Of a stretch of DNA of 64,000 bases, positions 8,749 to 18,560 are shown piece after piece; within the stretch, counting starts at the first letter, position 1; each line of letters begins with the position of its first letter. Below the pieces are notes generated by a model. That model made no database searches, was not told the DNA's origin, and saw nothing but the letters and a program-made list of their open reading frames with translations. The stretch spans positions 1 through 64,000 of the forward strand of contig NZ_KB850117.1 of assembly GCF_000369625.1 (NCBI RefSeq). Reading direction: 5' to 3'. This DNA comes from Acinetobacter variabilis (GTDB lineage Bacteria; Pseudomonadota; Gammaproteobacteria; Pseudomonadales; Moraxellaceae). The position numbers were made by a program, and so were the translations under genes.

Positions 8749-9921
8749 CTACATCGCCGCTTTAAAAATATCTACCACTTGGGCATGGCTGGCTTTACGT
8801 GGATTGGTCAGCATGCAGGCATCTTTTTGTGCATTTTCCGCCATGATGGCCAAGTCAGCTTCTTTTACATTCAATTCCGTCAGCCCAGATGGAATACCAA
8901 TTGAAGCCGAAAGCTGACGAATGGCGCCAATCGCTTCATAAGCTGCTTCAGTTACGGTTAAGCCTTCTGTATTCACCCCCATCAATTGGGCAATTTTGGC
9001 ATAACGTTCAGGACAAGCAATCAGGTTAAATTCACAAACATGGGGGAGCAGAATTGCATTACAAACACCATGCGGCAAGTTGTAGAAGCCTCCGAGCTGA
9101 TGTGCCATCGCATGCACATATCCTAAAGAGGCGTTGTTAAAGGCCATTCCGGCAAGATATTGGGCATAGCTCATGGCATCCCGTGCTTCCAGATTATCCC
9201 CATTCGCCACTGCCGGGCTAAGCCATTCGCTGATCATGGTAATCGCCTTTTCTGCACAGGCATCAGTGATTGGGTTTGCTGCTGTAGACACATAGGCTTC
9301 TACTGCATGCGTCAAGGCATCCATACCTGTTGCCGCAGTCAGCCCTGCAGGTTTGGCCAACATAAGTTTAGGGTCATCAATCGCAATGAGTGGTGTACAA
9401 CGCCAATCTACAATCGCCATTTTCACATGGGTATCGGTATTGGTAATGATACAGAAACGTGTCATCTCCGAAGCTGTCCCTGCTGTAGTATTGATTGCAA
9501 TCAGTGGTGTCATCGGGACGGTACTTTTATCAATCCCTTCATAATCACGGATATGTCCGCCACCTGCAGTGACTAGGCCAATGCCTTTGGCACAGTCATG
9601 TGATGAACCCCCACCTAACGATACAATAAAATCACAGGCATTTTCATTATAAGCTGTAACTCCATGATGCACGTTAATATCAGTTGGATTGGGTTCCGCG
9701 CCTGGGAAAATATAACTGTCAACACCCGCCTCTTTCAAATAGTTTGCAATATCATCTGCAACACCAAATTTAAACAGCCCCGCATCAGTTACAATCAGCG
9801 CTTTCTTGGCACCTAAATTTTGTGCTTTTATCCCGATTTCTTTAGCACAGCCCGGACCAAAAAGTGAAACACAGGGAATATAAAAACCGTTAGTTTGATC
9901 TGAAATATTTTTAAAAGCCAT
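8749..9921 (-). CDS. iron-containing alcohol dehydrogenase
   Basis: The 390-residue product is a group III (Fe-ADH) enzyme. The NAD-binding GGGSS is at 103-107, and the metal ligands of the family fall at D201, H205 (GMDALTHAVEAY), H270 and H284. It resembles the E. coli YiaY / Bacillus methanol dehydrogenase branch and would oxidise ethanol or other short alcohols to aldehydes, feeding the aldehyde dehydrogenase at 5.3-6.8 kb. The ATG at 9921 is preferred over the in-frame ATG at 9945 because AAGGA stands at the right distance before it and family members begin there (MAFKN). Confidence 0.9.
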   Translation of the reverse strand: MAFKNISDQTNGFYIPCVSLFGPGCAKEIGIKAQNLGAKKALIVTDAGLFKFGVADDIANYLKEAGVDSYIFPGAEPNPTDINVHHGVTAYNENACDFIVSLGGGSSHDCAKGIGLVTAGGGHIRDYEGIDKSTVPMTPLIAINTTAGTASEMTRFCIITNTDTHVKMAIVDWRCTPLIAIDDPKLMLAKPAGLTAATGMDALTHAVEAYVSTAANPITDACAEKAITMISEWLSPAVANGDNLEARDAMSYAQYLAGMAFNNASLGYVHAMAHQLGGFYNLPHGVCNAILLPHVCEFNLIACPERYAKIAQLMGVNTEGLTVTEAAYEAIGAIRQLSASIGIPSGLTELNVKEADLAIMAENAQKDACMLTNPRKASHAQVVDIFKAAM

Positions 9922-10176
9922 GGTGTGATTCCTTCTACCATTCATTGATTATTTTATCGGTGACCCTCACCGTAATATGAGTATTGGATGAAGTTAAAAA
10001 GAATCCTACCTACCAAATACCTACCAATTTAAGTTTTTGATTCTAGCCAAAATAATGAATCTGAAATATTTAAAAGTAGGTTGGCAAGGTTTAGCAGATA
10101 CTGAGTAGATTGGTTCAATAGAGGGCATGTAAGTAGCGCACTAGGCTGTTTGCTACTTTCTGATTTTAAATAAATA

Positions 10177-10449
10177 CTAAAGTGCTTTATTCATTTTTAA
10201 GATAAAGATAAACAGTACAGGGCTTAGAAATATCCATAGAGCCACAAAGCTGATACTGGAGCTAAACCGGGTCCGTAATAAAACCATTGCAACGAATAAG
10301 AAAATACCTGCTGCGAATTTAGTGTACGTAGGAAAATTCGCTAAAAAAGCGTACCGAGATTTTCGGGTTTTTAGAATCTGCTTTGCACTTACAGTATAAA
10401 AGGCAAAGCAGCTTAGCCAAAGCAGACCGATCACTGCAATCCATATCAT
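10177..10449 (-). CDS. small membrane protein, downstream partner of a coupled pair
   Basis: The 90-residue product has about three hydrophobic segments (residues 1-20, 47-60, 65-85) and a basic loop KQILKTRKSR. I do not recognise a family. Its ATG overlaps the TGA of the 56-residue gene just upstream (ATGA at 10449-10446), which implies translational coupling. No function can be given. Confidence 0.6.
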   Translation of the reverse strand: MIWIAVIGLLWLSCFAFYTVSAKQILKTRKSRYAFLANFPTYTKFAAGIFLFVAMVLLRTRFSSSISFVALWIFLSPVLFIFILKMNKAL

Positions 10450-10616
10450 GTTGATGATTCCTGTTGCGTAACTTTTAGTTTGGCGTGAATTTTATTGACC
10501 GCCTTTTGATGAATAGGGGTAATTTTCTGGTGTAACAATAGGGCGAGAAGTGCCAAGGGCCATAACATCAGGTCAATACGCAAAAAAAGGCCAATAAGTC
10601 GCAAAAGAATCAACAT
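10446..10616 (-). CDS. very small membrane protein, upstream partner of a coupled pair
   Basis: This 56-codon frame starts MLILLRLIGLFLRIDLMLWP and continues with a hydrophobic stretch, then a basic tail rich in K, H and Q (IHQKAVNKIHAKLKVTQQ). One or two membrane passes are likely. Its stop overlaps the start of the 90-residue membrane protein by ATGA, which is the main support that it is real. The family is unknown. Confidence 0.5.
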   Translation of the reverse strand: MLILLRLIGLFLRIDLMLWPLALLALLLHQKITPIHQKAVNKIHAKLKVTQQESST

Positions 10617-10655
10617 ATTACTGGGAAACTAAATAATAAATATCAATCAGGGGAA

Positions 10656-10957
10656 GGACTTTGTTGCACAAAGGTTTGAAAGACAATGCTGCCCTAATTG
10701 AGCTAAATTCAAGTGACAACTTGGGTATTAGGGCGATCTAATTCTGTGAATTTATTTAAAACTGCTACACGTGCATGAATCTCATCCACCTGACTAGCAA
10801 AACTCCTTGCTGTTAATTTATCGCCTAATAATTTGATGCAATGCATTTTGGTTTCCACTAAACTTCGATGATGATAACCAGACCATTTTTTCCAAAGTGA
10901 CCGACCTAGCCGTTTGACTGATTTTAATAATTCATTCCTCTCTAAAGATCTCAATTT
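10656..10957 (-). mobile_element. IS5-family element, left end with transposase C-terminus
   Basis: The terminal repeat GGACTTTGTTGCACAAA starts at 10656. The minus-strand frame 10709-10954 encodes the transposase C-terminus (LWKKWSGYHHRSLVETKMHC, then HARVAVLNKFTEL), including the YHRRSLVET block of the DDE domain's last part. The upstream two thirds are missing; the fragment abuts an IS481 fragment near 10957. A matching N-terminal fragment with the opposite end lies at 63167-63478. Confidence 0.8.
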
Positions 10958-11404
10958 CTTATGAAGCGCTTCCTGACAGGCCGATCACCTTGTACCTTAG
11001 GCAGTCATGAAATACCATGCCGCTGCAAGCAGCGGTGTAACGACGAGCGTGTCAGATAAGGAATACTCGGCTGCAATGTATAAGGGCAATCGTCTAGCGG
11101 CAACAAAGTGCGTTTTCGAAAAGCAACAATTGCCGCCTCATTTTCAGGCGATAACACGCTTGAGCGAGGATTCTTTGGCCCGGTTGTAAGATCATCTACT
11201 GAAGTAAGTTTCTTCCATTTTGCGACAGTCTTTTGATTGATGCCGTAACGCTTGGCTAGCGTTATTAAGCTCTCTTAACTATTTTGTATTGCTCGACGCA
11301 CTGTCTGTGTCGTTGTGGCGCTGTTGTGTAGAACTTGTCCCATAGTGCTGCATCTTTCCATTTCTCTGAGAATATTACACCATTAAAATCTGGGACTAAA
11401 CACC
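10958..11404 (-). pseudogene. IS481-family element fragment with dead transposase
   Basis: From ATG at 11343 the minus strand reads MGQVLHNSATTTQTVRRAIQ, then a helix-turn-helix region (LAKRYGINQKTVAKWKKL) and LPLDDCPYTLQPSIPYLTRS, typical of the IS481 transposase N-terminus. Two in-frame stops interrupt it: TAA after QNS and TGA after HGIS, each explicable as a C-to-T change (CAA and CGA). The putative terminal repeat (minus strand GGTGTTTAGTCCCAG) ends at 11404. The catalytic C-terminal part is gone, cut by the IS5 fragment. Confidence 0.75.
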
Positions 11405-11407
11405 TAG

Positions 11408-12507
11408 CTAGAAAGTTCCACAGTTTAAAATTAAACGTCGATAAGCCAAGAAAAAGCACAAGCTTCCGATCATTCCGAGATAAAGCAATTTAGGCAAGAC
11501 TAGCTCTGTAGGTACACCCATCTGATTGAGTTGAATAAACATCTGCACAATTTGGGTGGAAGGCAGGATTTCGCCAACGACTTGCATCCAGATAGGCATT
11601 GCAGCATGCGACCAGGCCGCACCAGATAAAAAGAACAGTGGAATGGAAGTGAATACAATCACATGACCCGCACGTTCCGGCAAATCCAGAAAACTGGCGA
11701 ATAGGCAGGTCATGCCAATTATTGTATAGATAAAAACTGGAACAGCCAGTAGCATCCCGAACAGGTTGCCACCACGTGGATAATCAAATAGCCAGAAGCT
11801 AAAGCCGAATAAATAGAAACATCCCAGACAGCCAATAGTAAAGACCGCTAAACACATCCCAATCAATGCATTTGCGTTTAATTCTACTTTTCTTTCCCGA
11901 TATACTAAAATTAGCATACTCAAACCCAAAAGAATGGTTTGGTGAATAATTAAAGGTGCAACCGCAGGAAAGACATAGCTGCCATAGCCGGACAGCGGAT
12001 TAAATAAGGAATTTGATGCACAGAAAGGGCAGGTGAAAAATCCGAGACCTTGCCAAAGCGTTCAGTATAATCTGCCAAAGTTTGCTCAACTGATGTAGCT
12101 AAGCCCAGACCAATTTGTTTGGTCACTAAAAAGTTGGCCGTGCTTAAATACAGTCCAATTCCGCCTGTTTCACCATGCCTTAAGCTTTGCGATAAATTGT
12201 CCGGTAGTAACAAGATACCATCGGCTTTTTGAGATTCCATCCATTGTTTGGCTTCGGCAAAATTTCCGGTAATCGCCTGAATTTCGACATTGGGGCTTTG
12301 TGCCACCTGACCAATAATGCGGGTACTCAAGCTACTTTGTTCTTCATCGACAATAATAATCGGTAAGGCTTCAGCCTGCTGTGCCTGATAAGCGGTTGGA
12401 TAAAAAAAGCTGTAAAACAAGACAGATAGAATCAGCGTGGTAAAGATCGTGCCGTGACTGACGATATCTTTAAAGCTTTGTAGATAGTAAAACCAAAGGG
12501 ATTTCAT
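11408..12507 (-). pseudogene. ABC-2 type permease, frameshifted
   Basis: Two frames (11950-12507 and 11408-11929) together make one ABC-2 permease of about 370 residues: an N-terminal membrane helix, an extracytoplasmic domain (DEEQSSLSTRIIGQVAQSP), then a C-terminal block of membrane helices. The frame breaks near 12003, where the expected HQIPLFNPLSGYGSYVF is read as HQIPYLIRCPAMAAMSF; a single missing T in a T run explains it. It could be a true mutation or an assembly error. Its ATG overlaps the TGA of the preceding permease. An IS481 end lies within a few bases of its stop. Confidence 0.8.
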
Positions 12508-13634
12508 GGTGTTGCTCCTTTGGCGATTTTTTTAAGAAACAGATAAGCCAGCAGAGCGTAGACTAGGGCATAGATCAGCAGCATTAATCCAGCTTGCAGT
12601 GAAATATGCAATGGACTACCAATCACCCATTGTTCAGTTTGTAATTTGGCATAGGGCGTGAACGGAATAATATTGGACCAGAACTGGGTGAATAGGGGCG
12701 CATTATTTAAAGGTAAGGTCACACCGGCAAAACTTAAAGATGAACCACCATAGACCGCAATGATGCCAAAAGATTTACTTAAATCTTTGGTTGCTAGAAC
12801 CACTGCACTGCTTAAAAATGCATAAGCGCTATATAGCAGAAATTGTGCCGATAGAATCAGAGCGAGCGAGCCGGCAACAAACCAGCCGCGAATTTCAATC
12901 AGCCAGAACATCCAGATCCAGGTCCATAGACTAAAAATAGCCACATAGATCAGGTTCTTAGACAGCAATGCCATCCAGATGGATGAGTTGCTAATCCAGC
13001 TTGTTAAGGTCTGCCGCTTCAGTTCCTGACCGACGGAAAATGCCACACAACAACACAACAGTAAATGCAGAATTGCCGGAATGACATAGAGTTCCAGATA
13101 GAATTCATAATTCAGTTGTGGATTATACAGCGGCGATATTTTGATATGCGGTGACGGTGCTTCGAGAGAAGGCAGCCGGTTGCCCAGATATTGCTGTCCG
13201 CTAAATTCAGCCAGTGCTTGCAGGGTACTGACCAGCATGGCAGAGGAAATGGTATTTCCGATACTGAAATAACTCTGGTTAAAGGCAATACTGATGTCAG
13301 CATCCCGGGCACGAACCAGACGTTGCTCGGCACCGCTGGGAATATGGATATAACCCCAAATTTTATTTTGATTTAACAGGCGCTCAATTTCAGCTGTTTG
13401 TTCCGACACCGTAGCAATTTTAAGAGTATGATTCAGCGCCACATGCTGATAAATGCTTTGACTCAGCGCACTCTGGTCTTGATCAATAATCGCAATCGGT
13501 AAATGATCCGGTTTCCCTTGAGCAAACATGCTGCTGAATAAAATAATCACTAGTGCAGGTGCGAGCGTGACCAGACACAGATCCCATTTTTCGCGGAGCA
13601 GATAGCGCAGTTCGCGCCATATACCCGTCCACAT
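12504..13634 (-). CDS. ABC-2 type permease
   Basis: The 376-residue inner-membrane protein has one N-terminal helix, a periplasmic domain (about 45-165, beginning AIIDQDQSALSQSIYQHVAL) and about five C-terminal helices, the layout of YbhS/YbhR/YhhJ permeases. It lies third in a TolC-HlyD-permease-permease operon; its ATG overlaps the stop of the HlyD gene (TAATG). No ATPase gene is present, so the exporter either borrows a nucleotide-binding protein encoded elsewhere or works without one. The substrate is unknown; related systems export drugs or other hydrophobic compounds. Confidence 0.85.
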   Translation of the reverse strand: MWTGIWRELRYLLREKWDLCLVTLAPALVIILFSSMFAQGKPDHLPIAIIDQDQSALSQSIYQHVALNHTLKIATVSEQTAEIERLLNQNKIWGYIHIPSGAEQRLVRARDADISIAFNQSYFSIGNTISSAMLVSTLQALAEFSGQQYLGNRLPSLEAPSPHIKISPLYNPQLNYEFYLELYVIPAILHLLLCCCVAFSVGQELKRQTLTSWISNSSIWMALLSKNLIYVAIFSLWTWIWMFWLIEIRGWFVAGSLALILSAQFLLYSAYAFLSSAVVLATKDLSKSFGIIAVYGGSSLSFAGVTLPLNNAPLFTQFWSNIIPFTPYAKLQTEQWVIGSPLHISLQAGLMLLIYALVYALLAYLFLKKIAKGATP

Positions 13635-14776
13635 TATCGGGTCTCTTTCAGTTTAAATAACACGCTCATCCCAACTTTCAGTTCAGGAATCGCTGGTGTG
13701 GGCACAAGATGCAGCTTAAAACTTCGCACATCATAACCGCCGGTTTGGCGTGTGGTCTTAATGGTGGCAAATTCACCTTCAGCACTGATCTGCTTGATTT
13801 TAAAAGTGGCGGTTTTATCTAGGGCGGGAATATAACCTTCAATACTGCTCAATTTCTGAAACGGGGCATATTGGTCTTCACGAATATTCAGGCTCACCCA
13901 CATTTGATCTTCAATCAGGCTGACCACAGGGACTGCGGTGGCTACCAGCTCCGAGACTTTGCCATAGGTTTTAGACACCGTTCCGTTTACAGGTGCTACT
14001 AATTGGGTTTCTGCTTCTAAAGCATTGGCTTCATCCAGCGCAGCCTGGGCAATATCTACCTGTGCATCGGCGGAACTCTTTTGCTGCGAAGTGCTGCCAC
14101 GTTTGGCACGTGCATATTGCTGATACGCCGCCTCTGTCATTTGCGCTGCTGATTGACTGGCTGCATACAATTCATCACGGCGCTGGCGTGAAATCACACC
14201 TTCCTTCAATAAATTTGCACCACGCTCATAAGAAACTTTGGCTAAATTTTGCTGTGCTTTCAGCGCTTGCCAGTTGGCATACAGACTGGCGATATTTTCT
14301 TCCTGCGAGCCGCGTTCAGCAGTCGATTGTAAGGCCAGCGCAGATTGTAAAGCCGCTGCGGCTTGCTGTTTTTTGGCCTGAATTTCCGGGCTGTTTAAGC
14401 GCACCAGTACATCGCCTTTTTTGACCCGCTGACCTTCTTCTACATAAATTTCTTCAATACGGCTTGGCACTTTGGTCGCCACCTGAACTGTTTCAGCTTC
14501 TACACGACCCTGCAATTCAAGCGGAGCCGGTTGGTAGCTTTTCCATAATCCAAAAGCGATGACTGCCAGCAGAACTGGAATCAGGGCGAGCAATAAATAT
14601 TTTTTCTTTTTAGCGATTTCAGGAGCTTGTTGTTGCTCGGTCGAAGTCGTCGCGTTATTTTCTATTTCAGTTTTTGTTTCTACCTGTTGCGCAGGCGATT
14701 TTTCTGTATCGCTGGATGAAGCCGCTTCATTCACAGGATCATTGGGTTGTTGATCTTCGTTCATGTTCGGCTCCAT
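13634..14776 (-). CDS. HlyD/EmrA-type membrane fusion protein
   Basis: The 380-residue periplasmic adaptor has an unusual acidic, Q/T-rich cytoplasmic head (about residues 1-55), a membrane anchor (KKKYLLLALIPVLLAVIAF, about 57-80), a biotinyl-lipoyl half motif (VKKGDVLVRLNSPE), a coiled-coil hairpin (about 130-230) and a closing lipoyl half (QLVAPVNGTVSKTYG). It should connect the ABC-2 permeases to the TolC-like channel encoded just upstream. The start overlaps the TolC gene stop (TAATG). An alternative start is M5 at 14764. Confidence 0.9.
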   Translation of the reverse strand: MEPNMNEDQQPNDPVNEAASSSDTEKSPAQQVETKTEIENNATTSTEQQQAPEIAKKKKYLLLALIPVLLAVIAFGLWKSYQPAPLELQGRVEAETVQVATKVPSRIEEIYVEEGQRVKKGDVLVRLNSPEIQAKKQQAAAALQSALALQSTAERGSQEENIASLYANWQALKAQQNLAKVSYERGANLLKEGVISRQRRDELYAASQSAAQMTEAAYQQYARAKRGSTSQQKSSADAQVDIAQAALDEANALEAETQLVAPVNGTVSKTYGKVSELVATAVPVVSLIEDQMWVSLNIREDQYAPFQKLSSIEGYIPALDKTATFKIKQISAEGEFATIKTTRQTGGYDVRSFKLHLVPTPAIPELKVGMSVLFKLKETR

Positions 14777-16257
14777 TAGCGAATATAGTGAGTGTTGGTA
14801 TGTTGGATGTAGTTCGGAAATTCTGCAATCGAGCCATGGCTTTGTAATAGTGTGGCCAGTGACATCACATATTTGTAAGCATTCAAGGCAGTTTCGGCTC
14901 GTAGTCCGCTCAGCATATTTTGTGCATCGATGACCTGTATGGCGGTACCCATATCTTCTTTAAAGGACAATTCTTGGATGCGTAAATTTTCCTGTGCGGC
15001 TTTCAAGTTTTGTGCCAGAAGCGCATCACTTTGCTGTGCACTAAGTGCTTCGCTATAAGATTTATAAATCAGATTTTCAATTTCCTGCTGGGTGCGTGCA
15101 GTGAGCAGTTCTGTGGCAGAGCGTTTGAGTTCAGCAGCCTGAATATTTTTGTTTTTATCGATCCCGGAAAACAGGTTATAGCGTGCGGCAACTCCGACAA
15201 TCCAGTTTTCATTTTGATCCAGACTATATTCACCAAAAGCAAAAATATTCGGTTTTTTAGCTGCTTGCTGGGCTTTCACATTGGCTTGGGCCAATTGGGT
15301 ATCCAGCTGCATTTTTTGAATCAGCGCAGAGTTCTGACTAAAGGTTTTCAGCAGATGATTTAAAGCCTGTGGCTCAGTTTTATTGACAAATAAAGGCGTC
15401 GAAAGCTCAGTGATGCTACTTTCCTGAAGCAGATTATTGAGCTGGAACAGCGCAGCATTCAAATTGGCCTGCGTATTTTGCTGGCTGCGCTCGGCATTAT
15501 TGCGTGCTACTTCAAATTGCATGCGCTGGCCTTTACTGATAAAACCTTGCTGTTCCATTTTTAAGGCATTGCGATAATGCTGCTGCATGGCATTCAGATT
15601 AAACAGCGCAGCTGCATGCAGTTGCTTTTGGAGCTGCACATTAAAATAACTTTGAATCAGTTCAAAACGCTGCGTATCTTGCTGCTGTTTGTTGCTGAGC
15701 TGACTACGACCGACCTGAATATTGGCAATTTCTTTGGCACTACGGGTGAGGCCTCCAGTATATATTGGCATAATCACGGAAACAGTGGGGCGAATCACCT
15801 GATCTTCAAGGATGACATTAGACGTATCCGGAATCAGACCAACTCCGCTATGAATAGTATTGTTAAGTCCATCACGCAGTGGATCGGTAATACCTGCAGG
15901 TAGATCCACGCCATTACTGGCCTCCCACTCATTAAGCCGGCCATTCACGCCTTGAGAGAGTGAATTCTCCAGATTATTTTTAAATTGCTTTAATGGAATA
16001 TCGACTTCACTGTGAAAGGCATAGGCACGAACATTCAGGTCGACTCGTGGCAGACCTATACCTTTCACTGCTTCAGCTTCAAGTTTTGAAGCTTGTTCCA
16101 GACTTTGATAGGCTTGGCTGCTATAAGAATTTTGCAACAACTGACGTTCAGCGTCCTGAAAGCTGATGCTCTGTGCATGAGCAAAGCTGCCATACATCAT
16201 CGATGCAAGCAGATTTAAACCCCAGACAAACTGTCTTTTATTTTTCTTTAAGTTCAT
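14776..16257 (-). CDS. TolC-family outer-membrane channel protein
   Basis: With the ATG at 16257 the product has 493 residues and a good signal peptide (MNLKKNKRQFVWGLNLLASM, ending FAHA). Two long helical repeats follow, typical of outer-membrane efflux proteins (for example AEAVKGIGLPRVDLNVRAY and AQQAAKKPNIFAFGEYSL at equivalent places). It is the first gene of the export operon. An in-frame start at 16311 exists but would put 18 residues before the signal peptide. Downstream HlyD and permease genes overlap it and each other by one to four bases. Confidence 0.88.
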   Translation of the reverse strand: MNLKKNKRQFVWGLNLLASMMYGSFAHAQSISFQDAERQLLQNSYSSQAYQSLEQASKLEAEAVKGIGLPRVDLNVRAYAFHSEVDIPLKQFKNNLENSLSQGVNGRLNEWEASNGVDLPAGITDPLRDGLNNTIHSGVGLIPDTSNVILEDQVIRPTVSVIMPIYTGGLTRSAKEIANIQVGRSQLSNKQQQDTQRFELIQSYFNVQLQKQLHAAALFNLNAMQQHYRNALKMEQQGFISKGQRMQFEVARNNAERSQQNTQANLNAALFQLNNLLQESSITELSTPLFVNKTEPQALNHLLKTFSQNSALIQKMQLDTQLAQANVKAQQAAKKPNIFAFGEYSLDQNENWIVGVAARYNLFSGIDKNKNIQAAELKRSATELLTARTQQEIENLIYKSYSEALSAQQSDALLAQNLKAAQENLRIQELSFKEDMGTAIQVIDAQNMLSGLRAETALNAYKYVMSLATLLQSHGSIAEFPNYIQHTNTHYIR

Positions 16258-16398
16258 AAAGTCGCTAAACTGATTTAAAGCCGGTAATGTTATCCGGCTA
16301 GTATAAATCAAAGGTTCGTAGATAGAACTAGTGTAAAGTTATAGTATTGTTTCTTGTACATTTGTCTATAAAAAAGGAAGCTTATACATCCTTAATTA

Positions 16399-17371
16399 AC
16401 CCGAATCGCGGATAAGAAATTGACTTGAAAAATAAGAGGACTAGAGCCATCAGTTGAGTTACCACACCAAACTCACAACTCTAGTTCTGATGTTCAATAG
16501 TACCGAATTATTCTGCGTAATTGATGATTTTTCTTAAATTTGAATCAACTTATTGAGAGTTTCTCAAACAAAACCGTGGTTCCTTAAGAATCAGAACTGC
16601 TCAATTTACAATTTCAGAAATCTGCTTTATTGCCATTTGGTACAAATGCTCTCATTTCAATAATTTCAAAGCCTTTTTTTACCTGGTTAAAAGAAGGTAA
16701 AAGCCATTTATTTAAGTACTTGCCTTGCTATCAAAGGATGATTCATCTAATCAATATGCATGAATTAGCTCTACACGCTTTACATGTGACACTGATGAAA
16801 GGCCAAGGTACACAATATTTATGGATTGATTCAACAACTCTGCCAGTTTGTAAAACTCTAAGTATTCAGCATCATAAATCATTAGTCCAAATTGCATCAC
16901 GTGGTAGAAGCTCAATGGGCTGATTTTATGGCTGTAAATTACATATTGCGATGAATCAATTTGGTGAAATTGCCTGTTCTGCTTTATCGAATGGACATGT
17001 TGCTGACATAAAAATGGTTGAGCAATTGGTTGCTGGTGTAGAAGTAAAACTTTACGGGGATCTAGGTTACATCAGCCAAGAATTAAAAACTAGATTGAAA
17101 TATCAAGTTATTGATTTAATTATTTATCATCGAAAGAATATGCAGGCTATTCAACTTTGTGCATCAGATGAATATCACCTAAGACAACACAATAAGATAG
17201 AAACATTATTCAGTTTATTGAAGGGGCAATACAATTTAGTAACGAGTAAAGCACGTAGTCTTCATGGGTTTCTGAGTGGAATTTACGCCTCACTATGTGC
17301 ATATCAACTCACTCATCAAAATAAGCCAACAATTCAAATTAAGGAATCATCGGCTTAAGCAGGATTCGAGT
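16399..17371 (+). mobile_element. IS982-family insertion sequence (inactive)
   Basis: An element of about 973 bp is bounded by a short inverted repeat, ACCCGAATC at 16399-16407 and GATTCGAGT at 17363-17371. It lies between the TolC operon and bioB. The single transposase gene is broken. No convincing target duplication was seen. Confidence 0.75.
16490..17358 (+). pseudogene. IS982 transposase, broken
   Basis: Starting at MFNSTELFCVIDDF the frame hits TAA and TGA soon after a shift near 16530; the family sequence resumes in another frame from about 16660 (FFTWLKEGKSHLFKYLPCYQ) and runs to KESSA at 17358. Inside, TGA at 16921 replaces the Trp of the family motif GWFYGCKLH, a G-to-A change. The DDE-type catalytic region with DSTTLPVC is otherwise readable. 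Several frame changes plus this stop make it non-functional. Confidence 0.85.
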
Positions 17372-17384
17372 TAAATAAGCTTTC

Positions 17385-17413
17385 AAAATAGCTTGATAAA
17401 CTAAAGCTATTTT
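17385..17413. terminator. hairpin between IS982 and bioB
   Basis: A perfect ten-pair inverted repeat (AAAATAGCTT, loop of nine, AAGCTATTTT) lies just outside the IS982 end. It has the A- and T-rich flanks of a bidirectional terminator, but no long T run follows. Confidence 0.45.
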
Positions 17414-17505
17414 AAGCAGGCAATGAATATGAAAGAAAACGCTAAAGAAAAATAAAAAAAACAGCGTATGATTTACTTAATGGAATTTTAGATGATGCAG
17501 ACAAG

Positions 17506-18495
17506 ATGATCCGTAATGATTGGTCACGTGCCGAAATACAAGAAATTTATGACTTGCCTTTAATGGATTTACTGTTTCAGGCACAGCAAATTCATCGCCA
17601 AAACTTTGAACCGAATACTGTTCAGGTCAGTACTCTGCTTTCAATTAAAACGGGCCGTTGTCCGGAAGATTGTAAATACTGTTCGCAATCTGCACATTAT
17701 GATACTGATCTGGAAATTGAAAAACGCGTAGAAGTACAAAAGGCGATTGCTGAAGCCAAACAGGCCAAAGCTTCCGGCTCGACCCGTTTTTGCATGGGCG
17801 CAGCATGGCGTAACCCGCATGAACGCGATATGCCGTATGTGCTGGAATTGGTGCAGGAAGTCAAGAAACTGGGCATGGAAACCTGTATGACCCTAGGGAT
17901 GCTGAATGCCTCACAAGCGGAACGTCTGAAAGATGCAGGGCTAGATTATTACAACCACAACCTTGATACCTCACGTGAATATTATGCCAATGTCATCAGT
18001 ACACGTAGCTTTGATGACCGCTTAAATACGCTTGATCATGTGCGTAATGCCGGAATTAATGTCTGTAGTGGCGGTATTGTCGGCTTGGGCGAAGGCGTAC
18101 AAGACCGAGTCGGTTTATTATTTGAACTAGCGACTATGCCGATTCACCCGGGTTCGGTGCCCATAAATATGCTGGTTCCTATTGAAGGTACACCACTGGC
18201 CGATGTTGAAAAACTGGATGTGATTGACTGGATTCGTACTATTGCGGTAGCACGGATTATTATGCCGAAGAGTTATATCCGCTTGTCGGCAGGTCGTGAA
18301 TCTCTCTCTGACTCTGATCAGGCACTGGCATTTATGGCTGGAGCTAACTCATTATTTTCAGGTGATAAATTGCTTACTGCCCCGAACAGTGGTGAAGGTA
18401 AAGACAAAGCCTTGTTTGCTAAATTAGGCTTAAAAGCTGAAGCTGCCAAGAAAACAGCTAAAGAATTGGCTGTAGATGCGATGCAACCTGCTTAA
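17506..18495 (+). CDS. bioB: biotin synthase
   Basis: The 329-residue radical SAM enzyme inserts sulfur into dethiobiotin, the last step of biotin synthesis. The SAM cluster motif CPEDCKYC gives C52, C56 and C59, and [10 protein letters not shown] and YYNHNLDTS are conserved substrate and cluster regions. Length and sequence fit BioB throughout. It is followed by a terminator and a BioH-like gene, while the other bio genes lie 19 kb away beyond an inserted block. The upstream gap holds no recognisable BirA-type operator; an IS982 element 135 bp upstream may have removed the native promoter region. Confidence 0.96.
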   Translation: MIRNDWSRAEIQEIYDLPLMDLLFQAQQIHRQNFEPNTVQVSTLLSIKTGRCPEDCKYCSQSAHYDTDLEIEKRVEVQKAIAEAKQAKASGSTRFCMGAAWRNPHERDMPYVLELVQEVKKLGMETCMTLGMLNASQAERLKDAGLDYYNHNLDTSREYYANVISTRSFDDRLNTLDHVRNAGINVCSGGIVGLGEGVQDRVGLLFELATMPIHPGSVPINMLVPIEGTPLADVEKLDVIDWIRTIAVARIIMPKSYIRLSAGRESLSDSDQALAFMAGANSLFSGDKLLTAPNSGEGKDKALFAKLGLKAEAAKKTAKELAVDAMQPA

Positions 18496-18512
18496 TTAAT
18501 CGTGTAACAAAC

Positions 18513-18547
18513 AGGGATCATTTCAACTTGAATTGGTCCCTTTTTAT
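18513..18547 (+). terminator. terminator after bioB
   Basis: The stem AGGGATC / GGTCCCT (one G-T pair, 15-base loop) is followed by TTTTTATT. It sits only about 15 bp before the BioH-like start, so that gene may be read by leakage or from its own promoter. Confidence 0.65.
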
Positions 18548-18560
18548 TGGAGCAGACAAA

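Noticed and set aside
8493..8904. Small plus-strand frames before the iron alcohol dehydrogenase
   Set aside because: No ribosome binding site and no family resemblance; the later ones overlap the alcohol dehydrogenase antisense.
17372..17505. BirA-type operator before bioB
   Set aside because: No TTGTAAACC / GGTTTACAA-like pair could be found here or before bioA.
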